From NCBI RefSeq assembly GCF_001028135.1, contig NZ_LDNM01000032.1, positions 1 to 57,587 of the forward strand: a stretch of DNA of 57,587 nt, given 5' to 3'. The first letter of the stretch is position 1; each line of letters begins with the position of its first letter. This stretch comes from Xenorhabdus griffiniae. GTDB taxonomy: Bacteria > Pseudomonadota > Gammaproteobacteria > Enterobacterales > Enterobacteriaceae. The notes under the pieces were generated by a model that worked only from the letters and a program-made list of their open reading frames with translations, had not been told where the DNA came from and did no database searches. The position numbers were made by a program, and so were the translations under genes. Shown piece by piece: positions 40,393 through 49,888 of the stretch.

Positions 40393-42570
40393 ATGGATGG
40401 TTTGGTTTTTACCTGCCAAATCGGTCGACTCCCGCCAACGACCTTTCAGGTGGTTAACTTCACTCTGCGGGAGCATTTATCTCAGCTTTTTCAACTTAAT
40501 CTGACGGTGGTCAGCGCCGTCAATAATATCCCTCTGGGTGAGCAGCTTAACCAGGAAGCCTCACTGACCATCAAGCGTAATGGTGTGGTGGAACGGACGG
40601 TCAATGGTATCGTTGCAGGTGCAGTACAGGGTAATACTGACGGAAAACAGACGGGTTACACTTTTACCTTGCGTCCTGAAATGTGGCGGATGACGCTCAA
40701 TCAGGACAACCGTATTTATCAGCATCTCTCCGTACCGGATATTTTGAAAAAATTGCTGGGAGAGCACCGGGTAAAAGCTGACAGCAAGTTCTATGATAGC
40801 GCCGGTTATCATGCGCCCCGCGACTACATTACCCAGAAACGGGAATCAGCCTACGATTTCTGGTGCCGGCTAGCGGCGGAAGAAGGGATTATTTTCTGGT
40901 TTGAGGAAAACCAGATGTTTTACAGCAATTCTCACCTCGGCATGACGGCCGCCTTACCTTTGGTCTACAACGGTCAACCCAACACGGATGATACTGACTC
41001 TACTGTCTGGCAGTGGCAGTATGGCGAATATTTATGCCCGGATGAGTTTATTCACAAAGATTACAACTACCTGCGTCCTTCCCAGCCGATGCAAACCCAA
41101 GCCAACGTAGAACCCAGCAGCGGGCATTCCGTTTTTGAAAGTTACGGGCGTTTTCAATGGAGTAAAGAGGGACAGCCCTTTGGTAAAATCCGCCTTAACC
41201 AGTTGAACAGCGAAAGTAAACTGGGTTCGGCACAGTCTAACTGCATTCAATTACGGCCGGGTAAAATCTTTACCCTGAGTGCTCATCCGTCTGAAACGAT
41301 GAATGACCGCTGGCAGGTGGTGAGCATCACGCATCATGGCGCTCAACCACAAGCGGCCGGAACGGGAGGCGAAGGCACCACATTAACCAGCGATATGACC
41401 TTTATCCCCGGCTTTGATGACTGGCGGCCACCGTATCACTATAAGCCGTTGGCAGACGGTGACGAGCTGGCCACTGTTGTCGGGCCGGAAGGCGAAGAGA
41501 TATTCACTAATGAATTAGGGGCCATTAAGGTTCATTTTCACTGGAACCGTTACGATAAACCCGGTGACGGTTCATCCTGTTGGGTGCGGGTGGCGCAGGG
41601 CTGGAACGGCAACAACTTTGGTTTTATGGCAGTTCCCCGTATCGGGCAGGAAGTGATTATCTCATACCTGAACGGCGATATTGACCGACCGATTGTGACT
41701 GGCTGCAACTACAATGGCCGTAACAGCCCGCCGCTGGATTTACCGGGTCAAAAAACCTGCACCACCTTTAAAACTAAAACGCATAAAGGTGAAGGCTTTA
41801 ACGAGCTGCGTTTTGAGGATGCCAAAGGCAGTGAAGAGATTTATATCCACGCCCAGAAGGATATGAATACCAAGGTGCTGAACAATCGTACCACTCATGT
41901 GGACAGGGATCATGAAGAACGCATTGGCCAAGACCAGAAATTAACCGTGATGCGGGATCAGTTTGAGGAAATTCAACGCAGCCGCCAGACCACCATTAAA
42001 CTGGACGATGATGAGTCTGTCAGCGGCAGTCAAACACTGTGGGTTGAGAAAAACCAGTCCAGTACCATTACCGGGCAGCAAAGCGTCAAAATAGGTAAAA
42101 GCCAGTTATTGGAAGTGACTGATAATCAGGAAGTGCGTGTCGGTAAACACATTGTGCTGCAATCTCAAAGCGGCCAAATCACCATCGGTAATTCAGGTGG
42201 TCAAATTATTATCGATCCGACAGGAGCAATTACGATTTCGGGTACGTCCATTTCCATGACCGAACACGCAGCAGGAAAAGCCGGTGCTCAGGCACTGTTT
42301 GATTATTCCGGGCGTTATATCCTGACCAACAGCAAAAACGAAAATAAACCGCTGCCCCATACCCTGTACCAGATAAAAACCCCATCAGGCATCGTGTCCG
42401 GCCGTACGGATGCCGCAGGGCGTACTGCCATCGTGCAGACCCAACAAGCGGATACTTTGGAATTCAGTCTCCCGGAAGCGCAGAAAAAGAAAAAAACCAA
42501 AACGCTGTACCACGTTGGTAATAATCAGCCCGTGGATTATGTGATGGAATTTAAGGAGGAATCAAAATGA
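40393..42570 (+). CDS. vgrG: T6SS spike protein VgrG with C-terminal extension
   Basis: 725 aa. gp27-like part (about 1-370; DYITQKRESAYDFWCRLAAE), gp5-like OB fold (about 375-455; VGPEGEEIFTNELGAIKVHF, PRIGQEVIISYLNGDIDRP), then the DUF2345-type beta-helix (TTHVDRDHEERIGQDQKLTV and following repeats to about 620). The last 100 residues (YQIKTPSGIVSGRTDAAGRT onward) form a transthyretin-like domain, known in other VgrGs to load effectors. Good ribosome site (AAGGAAATACGGTT). Its stop overlaps the effector start, which implies that the effector at 42567-44078 rides on this spike. Confidence 0.92.
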   Translation: MDGLVFTCQIGRLPPTTFQVVNFTLREHLSQLFQLNLTVVSAVNNIPLGEQLNQEASLTIKRNGVVERTVNGIVAGAVQGNTDGKQTGYTFTLRPEMWRMTLNQDNRIYQHLSVPDILKKLLGEHRVKADSKFYDSAGYHAPRDYITQKRESAYDFWCRLAAEEGIIFWFEENQMFYSNSHLGMTAALPLVYNGQPNTDDTDSTVWQWQYGEYLCPDEFIHKDYNYLRPSQPMQTQANVEPSSGHSVFESYGRFQWSKEGQPFGKIRLNQLNSESKLGSAQSNCIQLRPGKIFTLSAHPSETMNDRWQVVSITHHGAQPQAAGTGGEGTTLTSDMTFIPGFDDWRPPYHYKPLADGDELATVVGPEGEEIFTNELGAIKVHFHWNRYDKPGDGSSCWVRVAQGWNGNNFGFMAVPRIGQEVIISYLNGDIDRPIVTGCNYNGRNSPPLDLPGQKTCTTFKTKTHKGEGFNELRFEDAKGSEEIYIHAQKDMNTKVLNNRTTHVDRDHEERIGQDQKLTVMRDQFEEIQRSRQTTIKLDDDESVSGSQTLWVEKNQSSTITGQQSVKIGKSQLLEVTDNQEVRVGKHIVLQSQSGQITIGNSGGQIIIDPTGAITISGTSISMTEHAAGKAGAQALFDYSGRYILTNSKNENKPLPHTLYQIKTPSGIVSGRTDAAGRTAIVQTQQADTLEFSLPEAQKKKKTKTLYHVGNNQPVDYVMEFKEESK

Positions 42571-44078
42571 CCCAACAATTAAAACCGGGTGGAATGTGCC
42601 CTGCTATTACCTCAGTGCATTGCCGAATGGAGCGCATTGAATTTCCGAAAGATGAAGATCAATGTTATCTGGCAAAAAAAGCCGCTTTGGCTATTTGGGC
42701 ACCGAAGATAGCTATCGGTAAAAAGGGCATTTTTTCTCTCAAACAGGCCGCGATGAGCCAGTTTATTAAAATAGAGGAAAAGGTGTATGACTGGCTGTGG
42801 CCCTATAAAGCTGAAGTGACTTTTTATATGAGAGGGAACAGGACGCCATTGCCTAAACTGACAGCCAGTGCAGACAAAAAGGAACGCTATTCCGGCAATC
42901 TTCCCCACTCTGAAAGCTGGTTTCCCAATTTGTCTGCACAAAACATTATTAAACACGGCATTACTGGTTTCCGGCGGCCCGATATTATTCTGGTCAAAAA
43001 TCAGCAAATAAGATGGCCGGGGCGTGATGCAGAGTATCTTGATGGCTCTGCGCACCCCGACAACCTGAAGATATTAATTGAGGTGAAATTTCCGGGAGAC
43101 TCCATGTCAGAAGGACAGGAAATGGATTATCCCCTCATTGCCACCAGAGAACGCTTTGGTATTTTTGTGGTTGAAGATAATCGTGGTTCAAAGGAATGGG
43201 AAACGCTTTCGGAAGAAGCCAAAGCGGCAGAAATGGACAATATCAGGAAACATGTGGCCTTATTTGGTCGTCTTTTTCCGCCGGTTGCTAGCGGAAATAC
43301 GACACCTGTACCATTACCTATTCCTACTCATCCTGAAATAGCCCGGTATATACCACAAAATCTCCCGCTGGTGAGTGAAAAACCGTGGCAACATAAGCCT
43401 GTTTTCAGTATTTGGATGGCTTTATCGCATGATCAAACTGTTCCGCCGTTAATTACGCCGCCTAGTGAATCCTCATTTGGGGAACGGGTCACAGAATACT
43501 ATAGTCAGGGTGTTCAATGGGTGAAAGACGGCTTTACCTATACCAAAGATATGATTGTCCGTAGCTGGGAATGGACATGGGATTTAACGGCCAGTGGGTT
43601 CAATTACCTGAGTGATAAGACGCGTGCAGCACTGGCGGCTTGTGGTGCCTGGTTTCGTGAATCAGGGCAATGGATAGCGGATGAAATTATCGATCCGGTA
43701 ACAAAAAAGCTGAGTTATGCCATTCATTGGGTCAGTGAAAAAACAGGGGAAATCGTTCGTCTCACCGAAGCTAAAATCAAGGAAGCCATGGAAACAGTAT
43801 ACAAATATACCGACTTGACGATAGACGCATTGAAACAGGTCGATTGGTATCAGATAGCTGCTGATCTGGGCAATGGTACAATTCAGTTAATGGTAAAAAT
43901 AGGGGAAAAAATCATTACTATTATTGAAACCATTGTCGTTGTTGCCGCTATAGTTTTGTTGGCGGGTTTAATTATCTGGGTGGGTAGCGTTGCCGGTGGT
44001 GTCGCAGCCGCGATATGGGCGACCCTGACAGCAGCAGTGGCGGGGATTACCGCATTAACAGCGGCAACCGCATCATAA
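42567..44078 (+). CDS. T6SS effector with VRR-Nuc-type nuclease domain
   Basis: 503 aa. The central part has FRRPDIILVKN and, about 35 residues on, LKILIEVKFPGDSMSEGQEM: the D ... E-x-K ... Q arrangement of PD-(D/E)xK nucleases of the VRR-Nuc type, as in the TseV effectors of Salmonella. The C-terminal third (about 310-503) has Trp-rich helices and a hydrophobic end (IVVVAAIVLLAGLIIWVG, VAAAIWATLTAAVAG), perhaps for crossing the inner membrane. Translated from AGGAGG, overlapping the vgrG stop. The next gene (44085) is a DUF3396 protein, the known immunity type for TseV. Likely a DNA-damaging antibacterial toxin. Confidence 0.75.
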   Translation: MTQQLKPGGMCPAITSVHCRMERIEFPKDEDQCYLAKKAALAIWAPKIAIGKKGIFSLKQAAMSQFIKIEEKVYDWLWPYKAEVTFYMRGNRTPLPKLTASADKKERYSGNLPHSESWFPNLSAQNIIKHGITGFRRPDIILVKNQQIRWPGRDAEYLDGSAHPDNLKILIEVKFPGDSMSEGQEMDYPLIATRERFGIFVVEDNRGSKEWETLSEEAKAAEMDNIRKHVALFGRLFPPVASGNTTPVPLPIPTHPEIARYIPQNLPLVSEKPWQHKPVFSIWMALSHDQTVPPLITPPSESSFGERVTEYYSQGVQWVKDGFTYTKDMIVRSWEWTWDLTASGFNYLSDKTRAALAACGAWFRESGQWIADEIIDPVTKKLSYAIHWVSEKTGEIVRLTEAKIKEAMETVYKYTDLTIDALKQVDWYQIAADLGNGTIQLMVKIGEKIITIIETIVVVAAIVLLAGLIIWVGSVAGGVAAAIWATLTAAVAGITALTAATAS

Positions 44079-44084
44079 GGAAAA

Positions 44085-45299
44085 ATGATTATTATGAATA
44101 AAGAAGCCTATTTTGAGCATATCAAGGCACAATTAACGGGATTTACCCTGCAAAGTGAACGAGATATTACCGTCACCCGTTTAGGGTTGGCTATCACGTT
44201 GTTTTTTAAACAAGGTTATACCCGTGAAAAAAAAGAACGGATTTTAGCCTGTTATCGCCGCTTTCGGGACATGTACGGTGATAAGTTAAGATTCCATACC
44301 CATGAATTTGATGGGTTGAAAAAATATTCAACCGAAAATATCGAAAAAGTAGAACAGTTAATTTTGAAGGCAGATAACGGACCTTTCGTTGGCAATAAGA
44401 TATGTGGTTGGTATGTCAGTGATGCAAAAAATGCTACTGAAGCACCTCAATATATTATGCGTTATCTTGATTCGTGGGAAACAGTAGGCAGTAACGCGAG
44501 TTCTTATTTATGTTTGGTATTACCGTGGAATGTATTGGCTACAGACGAAGGGCAAACTGAGTTTAATGAATGGCTGGCATTTCTTTGCGGGCAACTCAAT
44601 CCCGATCATGGGGAATGTGGTTATACACTTGCCTTACCCAGAGATTATCATCTTTATATGCCACAGGAATACCAGCTTGCCATTCGTTATCCTGCCATGC
44701 AGGTTAATGCAATAGTTCATTCATGGGCACATGAATATTATAACTCGGTACGCAGTATAGGCTGGCTTACCTTACTGTCACACCGATTTATCAAGCGATT
44801 GGGTGGAGAACAATGGGTAAGGAAAAAGTTGTCCGCTTATCCTGATATTACCATTACTGAATATGGTAATGGGTTGATTATCCGTGCCAGCGAATATCCC
44901 GACTTAACCCCACTACCTGCCAGTGTGCCTGAAAGTTATTTTGCCATTAATGAATTAATCCGACCGATTCGCTATATCATGAAAGAGGGGGATTCTCTCC
45001 ATTTTTATGGTGAAGGCCATTTCACCGGTAAAACCAGTGCCCTCTGGTATGCCCGTTATGATCGTGGTCCCTTACAGGTTGACCCGCTGATGGCAGGCGA
45101 ACCCGCCAGAGTCGATGGTTACTGGACAACCAAAGGGCGTGAAGGGTTGGAAAACATCATTCTGCAAGGTGATATTGCCCCTGATGTTGAAGGTAATACG
45201 CCCGGCACAACCGTATGGCGTTTGGTGCGTCAGATTGAGCATGATGACATGAAAGATCTAAGGGAACTTGAGGTACAGCAAAATGCGGGCAACCATTGA
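44085..45299 (+). CDS. DUF3396 immunity protein
   Basis: 404 aa, soluble, no signal peptide. Segments TVTRLGLAITLFFKQGYTRE, CYRRFRDMYGDKLR, YIMRYLDSWETVGSNASSYL, LVLPWNVLAT and GYTLALPRDYH are typical of DUF3396 (type VI immunity family). It should bind and block the nuclease of 42567-44078. It starts 7 bp after the effector's stop and overlaps the PAAR gene, so it is made together with both. The start ATG at 44085 has AAGG very close; an ATG at 44094 is an alternative. Confidence 0.78.
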   Translation: MIIMNKEAYFEHIKAQLTGFTLQSERDITVTRLGLAITLFFKQGYTREKKERILACYRRFRDMYGDKLRFHTHEFDGLKKYSTENIEKVEQLILKADNGPFVGNKICGWYVSDAKNATEAPQYIMRYLDSWETVGSNASSYLCLVLPWNVLATDEGQTEFNEWLAFLCGQLNPDHGECGYTLALPRDYHLYMPQEYQLAIRYPAMQVNAIVHSWAHEYYNSVRSIGWLTLLSHRFIKRLGGEQWVRKKLSAYPDITITEYGNGLIIRASEYPDLTPLPASVPESYFAINELIRPIRYIMKEGDSLHFYGEGHFTGKTSALWYARYDRGPLQVDPLMAGEPARVDGYWTTKGREGLENIILQGDIAPDVEGNTPGTTVWRLVRQIEHDDMKDLRELEVQQNAGNH

Positions 45300-45552
45300 C
45301 GGTAAAAAAATTATCCTGAAAGGCGACACTACAAACACAAGCGGCACCGTACTAACAGGTTCAGGGCTAACCAAGCAGGGGGAACCGGTTGCCTGTGTTG
45401 GTGACAGCGTGTTTTGCCCGGCCTGCAAAAGCACAGGCGATATTGCTGAAGGTTCTCCACTGACGATGATACAGGGTAAAGCGGTTGCACTGGAGGGGCA
45501 CAAAGTGAATTGTGGTTGCCCATCTGGGTGTACACTTGTTGCTACGGGTTAA
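45283..45552 (+). CDS. PAAR-domain spike tip protein
   Basis: 89 aa from the ATG at 45283, which has GAGGT 8 nt upstream and overlaps the DUF3396 gene by 17 bp. The protein has the PAAR features GKKIILKGDTT, VACVGDSVFCPACKSTGDIAEG, IQGKAVALEGHKVNCGCPSGC and Cys pairs for zinc at the tip. It should cap the VgrG trimer of this module. Last gene of the module, followed by a strong terminator. Confidence 0.85.
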   Translation: MRATIDGKKIILKGDTTNTSGTVLTGSGLTKQGEPVACVGDSVFCPACKSTGDIAEGSPLTMIQGKAVALEGHKVNCGCPSGCTLVATG

Positions 45553-45598
45553 TAAGACAAGAAATCACGTACTAGCCTGAGCGATTGAAATTCTCTTA

Positions 45599-45620
45599 AG
45601 TGGCTGTTTTAACAGCCACT
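45599..45620. terminator. Bidirectional terminator between PAAR and invasin genes
   Basis: Perfect 10-bp stem AGTGGCTGTT / AACAGCCACT with a TT loop, followed on the plus strand by GGCTTTATTT. It lies between the converging PAAR and invasin genes and probably serves both. Confidence 0.75.
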
Positions 45621-45653
45621 GGCTTTATTTAGCCGATAAATTGGGCAACATTG

Positions 45654-48600
45654 CTACCTGCCACATGCAAATCCGGTCATCGGCCAACCATTTCGCATCC
45701 ACCGGTCGGTTTCTGCCCAAAACGTCCATTTCGCCTGATGCTCTGCGGAACCTGAGCTGGCAGCCAGGTAATCCGTGGAAGTCACATAAAATTCCCGCGT
45801 CCAGCCATCGTAGAGATAAAAATTACCCCATTCCTCATAGAGCTGTTCCAACGCATATTTGGAGGCAATTTGGCTGCCGAGTGATTTACAAAGTTGTTTT
45901 GCCTCTGAGTAAAACGCTTTCGTCAGGCCGGAGCGCTCAAACCAGGTGTGAACCGTCAAGGTCAGCTCGACCTGCTGCCCGGTCTCATCAGTACCCGTGA
46001 GCCTGACTCCGTCAGGATTTTGCTGTACCGTCACCACATCCCCCGATACCGTCACCGAGGGCGAGTTACTCTGCCAGTTCACCCGGCCTGTATTGCCTGC
46101 CGTGATAAGACGGAATTTCGCGCCACGCCAGAGTACGGAGGGTCCCCTGAGACCAAACGATTTCTGGTTGGCATTGCCGCCCTGACGGTCAACGGCAACA
46201 GTATCAACCAGGCGCAACGGCAGGATAAATTCCACAGAGGAGACAACTTGCTGCTCACCCACTTCTGCGGTGACCGAAGCCTGTCCAGCATGACGACTGA
46301 CCAGGGTTGCGGTTGCCTTTCCCTGACGGTCTGTCCCGCCTTCTGCAAAAATCATCTCGCCAAGATTGCCAGACCAGTCAACCGCTTTATCCGCAAGCTC
46401 CTGCCCATGAATATCGGTGACGGTGACAGTAAAAATCACCCGATCTTCGCCATCCGCCGCGGCACGGGTTTTATTGACCCGAAGGGTGGGTAACAGAATT
46501 TCATCAAAGGTGACCATCGGGGCAGCCACTTTATGATCGCCGACCTGGATCTGCACCTGGTGATCTCCTGCAAATGTACTGCTCAATTGAACCTGCACTT
46601 GTCCCTGATTATCAGTTTGCGTCCGTTCTGAGGACAACACGCCATGATCCGTTTGCCAAATTACTGACTGATTTTCCACAGATAGCCCCAGCGAGTCTTT
46701 CACTGTGGCGGTCAACACCACGGTATCCTGCCCATCGCCTTTAGCCCGGACTTTGTCCACTGTGATCGCCGGTTTCAGCAAACGTTCAAACATCACCGGA
46801 GCAGCATAAAGGGTTTTTCCCGCCACCTCAGCTTTCACCGTTACCCTCCCGGCGGTGCGACTGACTAACCGGGCTGTCGCTTCTCCCTGACTGTTTGTCT
46901 GCTCTTGCCTGTCCAGCAGTTGCCCGTTATCCGCTGACCATTGCACTTTACTGTTGGCAACGGGTTGTTCCGCTGCATCGCGCACGTTCACCGTATAAAG
47001 GATGTTGTCCTGACCATCAGCAATCGCCGTTTGTTTGTCAGCCTGAAGTGTATGCGTTAACGAGGCGGTAAAGCTAATCGGAGAAGCCATCACTGTTTCA
47101 CTGCCAACTGCCACTGTCACTTCTGCATTTCCTGATACTTTGCTGGTTAAATAAGCCGTAGCCTGCCCTTTTGCATCAGTCATTAATGAAAATGCGGAGA
47201 ACTGGCCAAGGCTGGTCTGCCAGCCAACGGCCTGATTCGAAACAAGTTGACCGGCTGCGTTTTTGACAGTAACGGTCAGCGTCGCCCTTGATTTTCCATC
47301 CGCCTTAATGCTGTGCTTATCAACGGTGATTTCGGGGATCAGCACCGCATCAAACTGTACTGAAGGTGCAATAACAGCCTCTTCATCCACGGTAACACGT
47401 ACTGTGTGCAGCCCCTGCTGACGACTATGTAGCACGACCGATGCCTGCCCCTGCGCATCCGTGTGCTTCCGGGCTTGGGACAATTCGCCTTTATCACTTG
47501 ACCAGATAACGACCTGATTGGGAATAGGAGTTCCCTCCTGGTCGGTGACAAGGACGGTATAGCTCACACTGTCATGACCATCGGCTTTGGCCTGCGTTTT
47601 ATTTGCTGTCACCTGCCATCGCTTTTCGGTCGGCAAACTCACCATCAGGATTTTTGCCCGGTTGGAGCGATTACCCCGGCTGTCGATAGCTATTCCCGAA
47701 AGCCGAACGGGATTTTCCGTGGTTTTCGGCAACCGTAACGTCACTTTATCCGGCCGTTGATCAAGTATTTTCCCGCCCGCTTGCTGTAATTCAGCCGTAT
47801 CCAGCTCTAAACGTGCCAGCGGATATTTAGCGTGGATAATCGGTACAAAGGTCACTTCCTTGCCTTCATATCCGTTGATTGATGCAGGGAAAGCCAGTGT
47901 CAGCAACGTTTGCTTCTGATAATCCAACACGATATCGCTACGCCGATTCACAAAATCAAATTGACTGGATCTTAAATTGCGCAATGGCGCGACCGCGTTT
48001 GGATCAAACTGTTGGTTTAACGGAACACCCAACCGATAATTGAGGTTCAGGGTAAAACGATTTTCACTGACACCTTGTTTACCTTGCCGAAAATCAGCGC
48101 CCAGTGTCACTAACGGCACCGGCGTGTAAGTCAGCCCCGCGGTGACGCTGTACGGGTTTTTCTGGCGTTCTGCTTCACCGAATAACGCGACCTGCTGCCC
48201 GTAATATTGCGCAAACTGCAATTGCCCGCCCCAGTGAGGAAAAGCAGGTAAATATGCTTCGGCCTGAATATCCCAGCCATTGGCGGGTCTTGCATCGAAA
48301 TCTGTAAGCCGGGAGGGCTTCCAATGGGATAAACGCTGGTAAAGGTTGGCAGACAATTTAACGTTATCATGCCAGGCTTCTAATCCAATGCTGTAACGGT
48401 GATGCTGCGCCGGCCACAACGCATCCCAGAAGACATTGGCCCCCCATAACCAGTTATCGGCGACATAGCGATAGCCGAATCCGACTGCCGTTGTTGTCTG
48501 TCCGTGGTGGGTTTTTACCCCGAGCTGGCTGAATGCCGTACCCGAAATCGATTGATAAAAAGGCAGTAACCCATCAAATGCAACGTCTTTTAACGAAAAA

Positions 48601-48899
48601 TGATTGTCGAAAGGGAGTGTGAGGCGGGCATTGCCATATTGGTTCAACCACGGTGTCAGTGTTGATGTCACCACAGACGATAACTGCCGGGCGACCATTG
48701 TTTTTGCCGCTTCGTTGGGTGACTGCGATTGAGTCAGTTGCCCCCATTGGGTGGTGATTTCGGCCAGGGTGTGCTCATGCTGATCCGGGTTTGGCACTTC
48801 CGGCATGGCCTGACCGGGAAAACTGAGTGACAGGCTTAACAGGCCGATAATCGAAGAGTTTCCCCTGCTGAACCGACGGGACTGGACTTTTTGCACCAC
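45654..48899 (-). CDS. Intimin/invasin-family inverse autotransporter
   Basis: 1081 aa. Signal peptide (IIGLLSLSLSFPGQAM), then an intimin-type beta-barrel domain (about 60-310; TAVGFGYRYVADNWLWGANV, YSIGLEAWHDNVKLSANLY, FTLNLNYRLGVPLNQQFD). After a linker follow five Big_1-type Ig repeats, each opening with a version of ADGxDxVxYTV and closing with GQATA.LVS (about 415-895). The C-terminus (TKAFYSEAKQLCKSLGSQ ... WAETDRWMRNGWPMTGFACGR) is a C-type-lectin-like cap with two or more Cys. Family members anchor in the outer membrane and bind host-cell receptors. It is cargo in the tra region and transcribed toward the T6SS module. Confidence 0.92.
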   Translation of the reverse strand: MVQKVQSRRFSRGNSSIIGLLSLSLSFPGQAMPEVPNPDQHEHTLAEITTQWGQLTQSQSPNEAAKTMVARQLSSVVTSTLTPWLNQYGNARLTLPFDNHFSLKDVAFDGLLPFYQSISGTAFSQLGVKTHHGQTTTAVGFGYRYVADNWLWGANVFWDALWPAQHHRYSIGLEAWHDNVKLSANLYQRLSHWKPSRLTDFDARPANGWDIQAEAYLPAFPHWGGQLQFAQYYGQQVALFGEAERQKNPYSVTAGLTYTPVPLVTLGADFRQGKQGVSENRFTLNLNYRLGVPLNQQFDPNAVAPLRNLRSSQFDFVNRRSDIVLDYQKQTLLTLAFPASINGYEGKEVTFVPIIHAKYPLARLELDTAELQQAGGKILDQRPDKVTLRLPKTTENPVRLSGIAIDSRGNRSNRAKILMVSLPTEKRWQVTANKTQAKADGHDSVSYTVLVTDQEGTPIPNQVVIWSSDKGELSQARKHTDAQGQASVVLHSRQQGLHTVRVTVDEEAVIAPSVQFDAVLIPEITVDKHSIKADGKSRATLTVTVKNAAGQLVSNQAVGWQTSLGQFSAFSLMTDAKGQATAYLTSKVSGNAEVTVAVGSETVMASPISFTASLTHTLQADKQTAIADGQDNILYTVNVRDAAEQPVANSKVQWSADNGQLLDRQEQTNSQGEATARLVSRTAGRVTVKAEVAGKTLYAAPVMFERLLKPAITVDKVRAKGDGQDTVVLTATVKDSLGLSVENQSVIWQTDHGVLSSERTQTDNQGQVQVQLSSTFAGDHQVQIQVGDHKVAAPMVTFDEILLPTLRVNKTRAAADGEDRVIFTVTVTDIHGQELADKAVDWSGNLGEMIFAEGGTDRQGKATATLVSRHAGQASVTAEVGEQQVVSSVEFILPLRLVDTVAVDRQGGNANQKSFGLRGPSVLWRGAKFRLITAGNTGRVNWQSNSPSVTVSGDVVTVQQNPDGVRLTGTDETGQQVELTLTVHTWFERSGLTKAFYSEAKQLCKSLGSQIASKYALEQLYEEWGNFYLYDGWTREFYVTSTDYLAASSGSAEHQAKWTFWAETDRWMRNGWPMTGFACGR

Positions 48900-49000
48900 A
48901 GATTGTGACCCTTTTCATTCATGCTGAAAGGGGTAACATGCAGAAAAAGCGCGTTAAATACTGCACTTAATTCTTTTTCCCATGGTGAAAATTACCTGAA

Positions 49001-49486
49001 TCAGCGGTGAACAGGAATCCCGTTAAATGTATGCGTACAGCACTGACACTGAATAGGAATATCATTTGCTGACAAATGCGGATTCACCTTCCTTAAAAAG
49101 CCTGATTTATCGACGAACAGCCCGTTGTAATAACTGGATTCACCACAGCGGATATAATCTCTTTGTTCATGCTCATGTAACGCCACTATCCAAAATAAAG
49201 GTTCTGGACTGTCCAGTCGCTGAACGGCTTCACTGTGAACCGCATCCCATTTTTCACCGACTTTACTCAATAAAAACATAAAAAGTGGCGTGTAATCTAA
49301 GCCGCGTCTTTGCCTGCCTTTCATAGACAGAAAGTAGGGCATATCCTCCCTGATTAATTTTTGTTTGGCTCGCTCCCATCGATATTCACCGCCATGATGA
49401 AAAACGAAATGGGCTGTCGTATTGACCCGGCGATAAAGTTTCTTTTTTCCATGATTGGATTGATACTTTTTCATTCTTATCTTCAT
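49001..49486 (-). CDS. Hypothetical protein with C-terminal CxCC motif
   Basis: 161 aa, basic, soluble. Visible features: a basic start (MKIRMKKYQSNHGKKKLYRR), HHGGEYRWERAKQKL, GLDYTPLFMFLLSKVGEKWD, FWIVALHEHEQRDYIRCGES and the end CQCCTHTFNGIPVHR. A start at 49474 is possible. The Cys/His-rich tail may bind metal. I do not recognise the family. It lies between the invasin and the displaced traC tail, so it belongs to the cargo rather than the tra block. Confidence 0.5.
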   Translation of the reverse strand: MKIRMKKYQSNHGKKKLYRRVNTTAHFVFHHGGEYRWERAKQKLIREDMPYFLSMKGRQRRGLDYTPLFMFLLSKVGEKWDAVHSEAVQRLDSPEPLFWIVALHEHEQRDYIRCGESSYYNGLFVDKSGFLRKVNPHLSANDIPIQCQCCTHTFNGIPVHR

Positions 49487-49552
49487 CTCAATTTTTTAGG
49501 CAAGAGAGTTAACGTTCTCTCAGTCAATATACCCGATAATAAAATTGAATAG

Positions 49553-49767
49553 TTATGTCTGTTTTAACCCCCGCGCAATATCCATTTTTCTGGCCACTAA
49601 CACAGCCGCTTCCAGTTCACTGCACTGATGCTCGCGCATTAACGCCCGCCGTTCGGCCTTTTCTTCTTTTTCCGTCATCCCCAGCGCCAGATAGAGACTC
49701 GGCACCACCACCCGGAACAAGGCTTCGATTTTTTTCGCCAGCACTACCCCTTCGGTATAACAACGGT
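49553..49767 (-). pseudogene. Displaced duplicate of the traC 3' end
   Basis: The last about 70 codons of traC are repeated here (RCYTEGVVLAKKIEAL ... ALGMTEKEEKAERRALMREH ... ARGLKQT). The copies align with a constant 774-bp offset (49611 aligns with 50385) and differ at scattered positions, so the duplication is not brand new. Upstream of 49767 the similarity ends abruptly in a toxin-gene fragment on the other strand. It is probably the original traC end, displaced when cargo carrying a substitute end was inserted. Confidence 0.8.
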
Positions 49768-49888
49768 AAAGATAGATGTTTCTTACAAAGATAATGGTGC
49801 CAGACCAGACCGTTTTTCGGTAGCTTATCAGATAGGCAATGAAAGGCCGGTAGAAGAACGCTTTATGAACACATCTGGAGGAAAATGA
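49766..49888 (+). pseudogene. C-terminal fragment of a toxin gene
   Basis: A frame open to the repeat junction encodes VKIDVSYKDNGARPDRFSV then AYQIGNERPVEERFMNTSGGK and stops with a TGA that sits inside the ATGATG at the start of the immunity-like gene (49885). This stop/start overlap is typical of polymorphic toxin-immunity pairs. Everything upstream of residue V has been replaced by the traC duplicate, so the toxin is gone. The toxin family cannot be told from about 40 residues. Confidence 0.6.
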
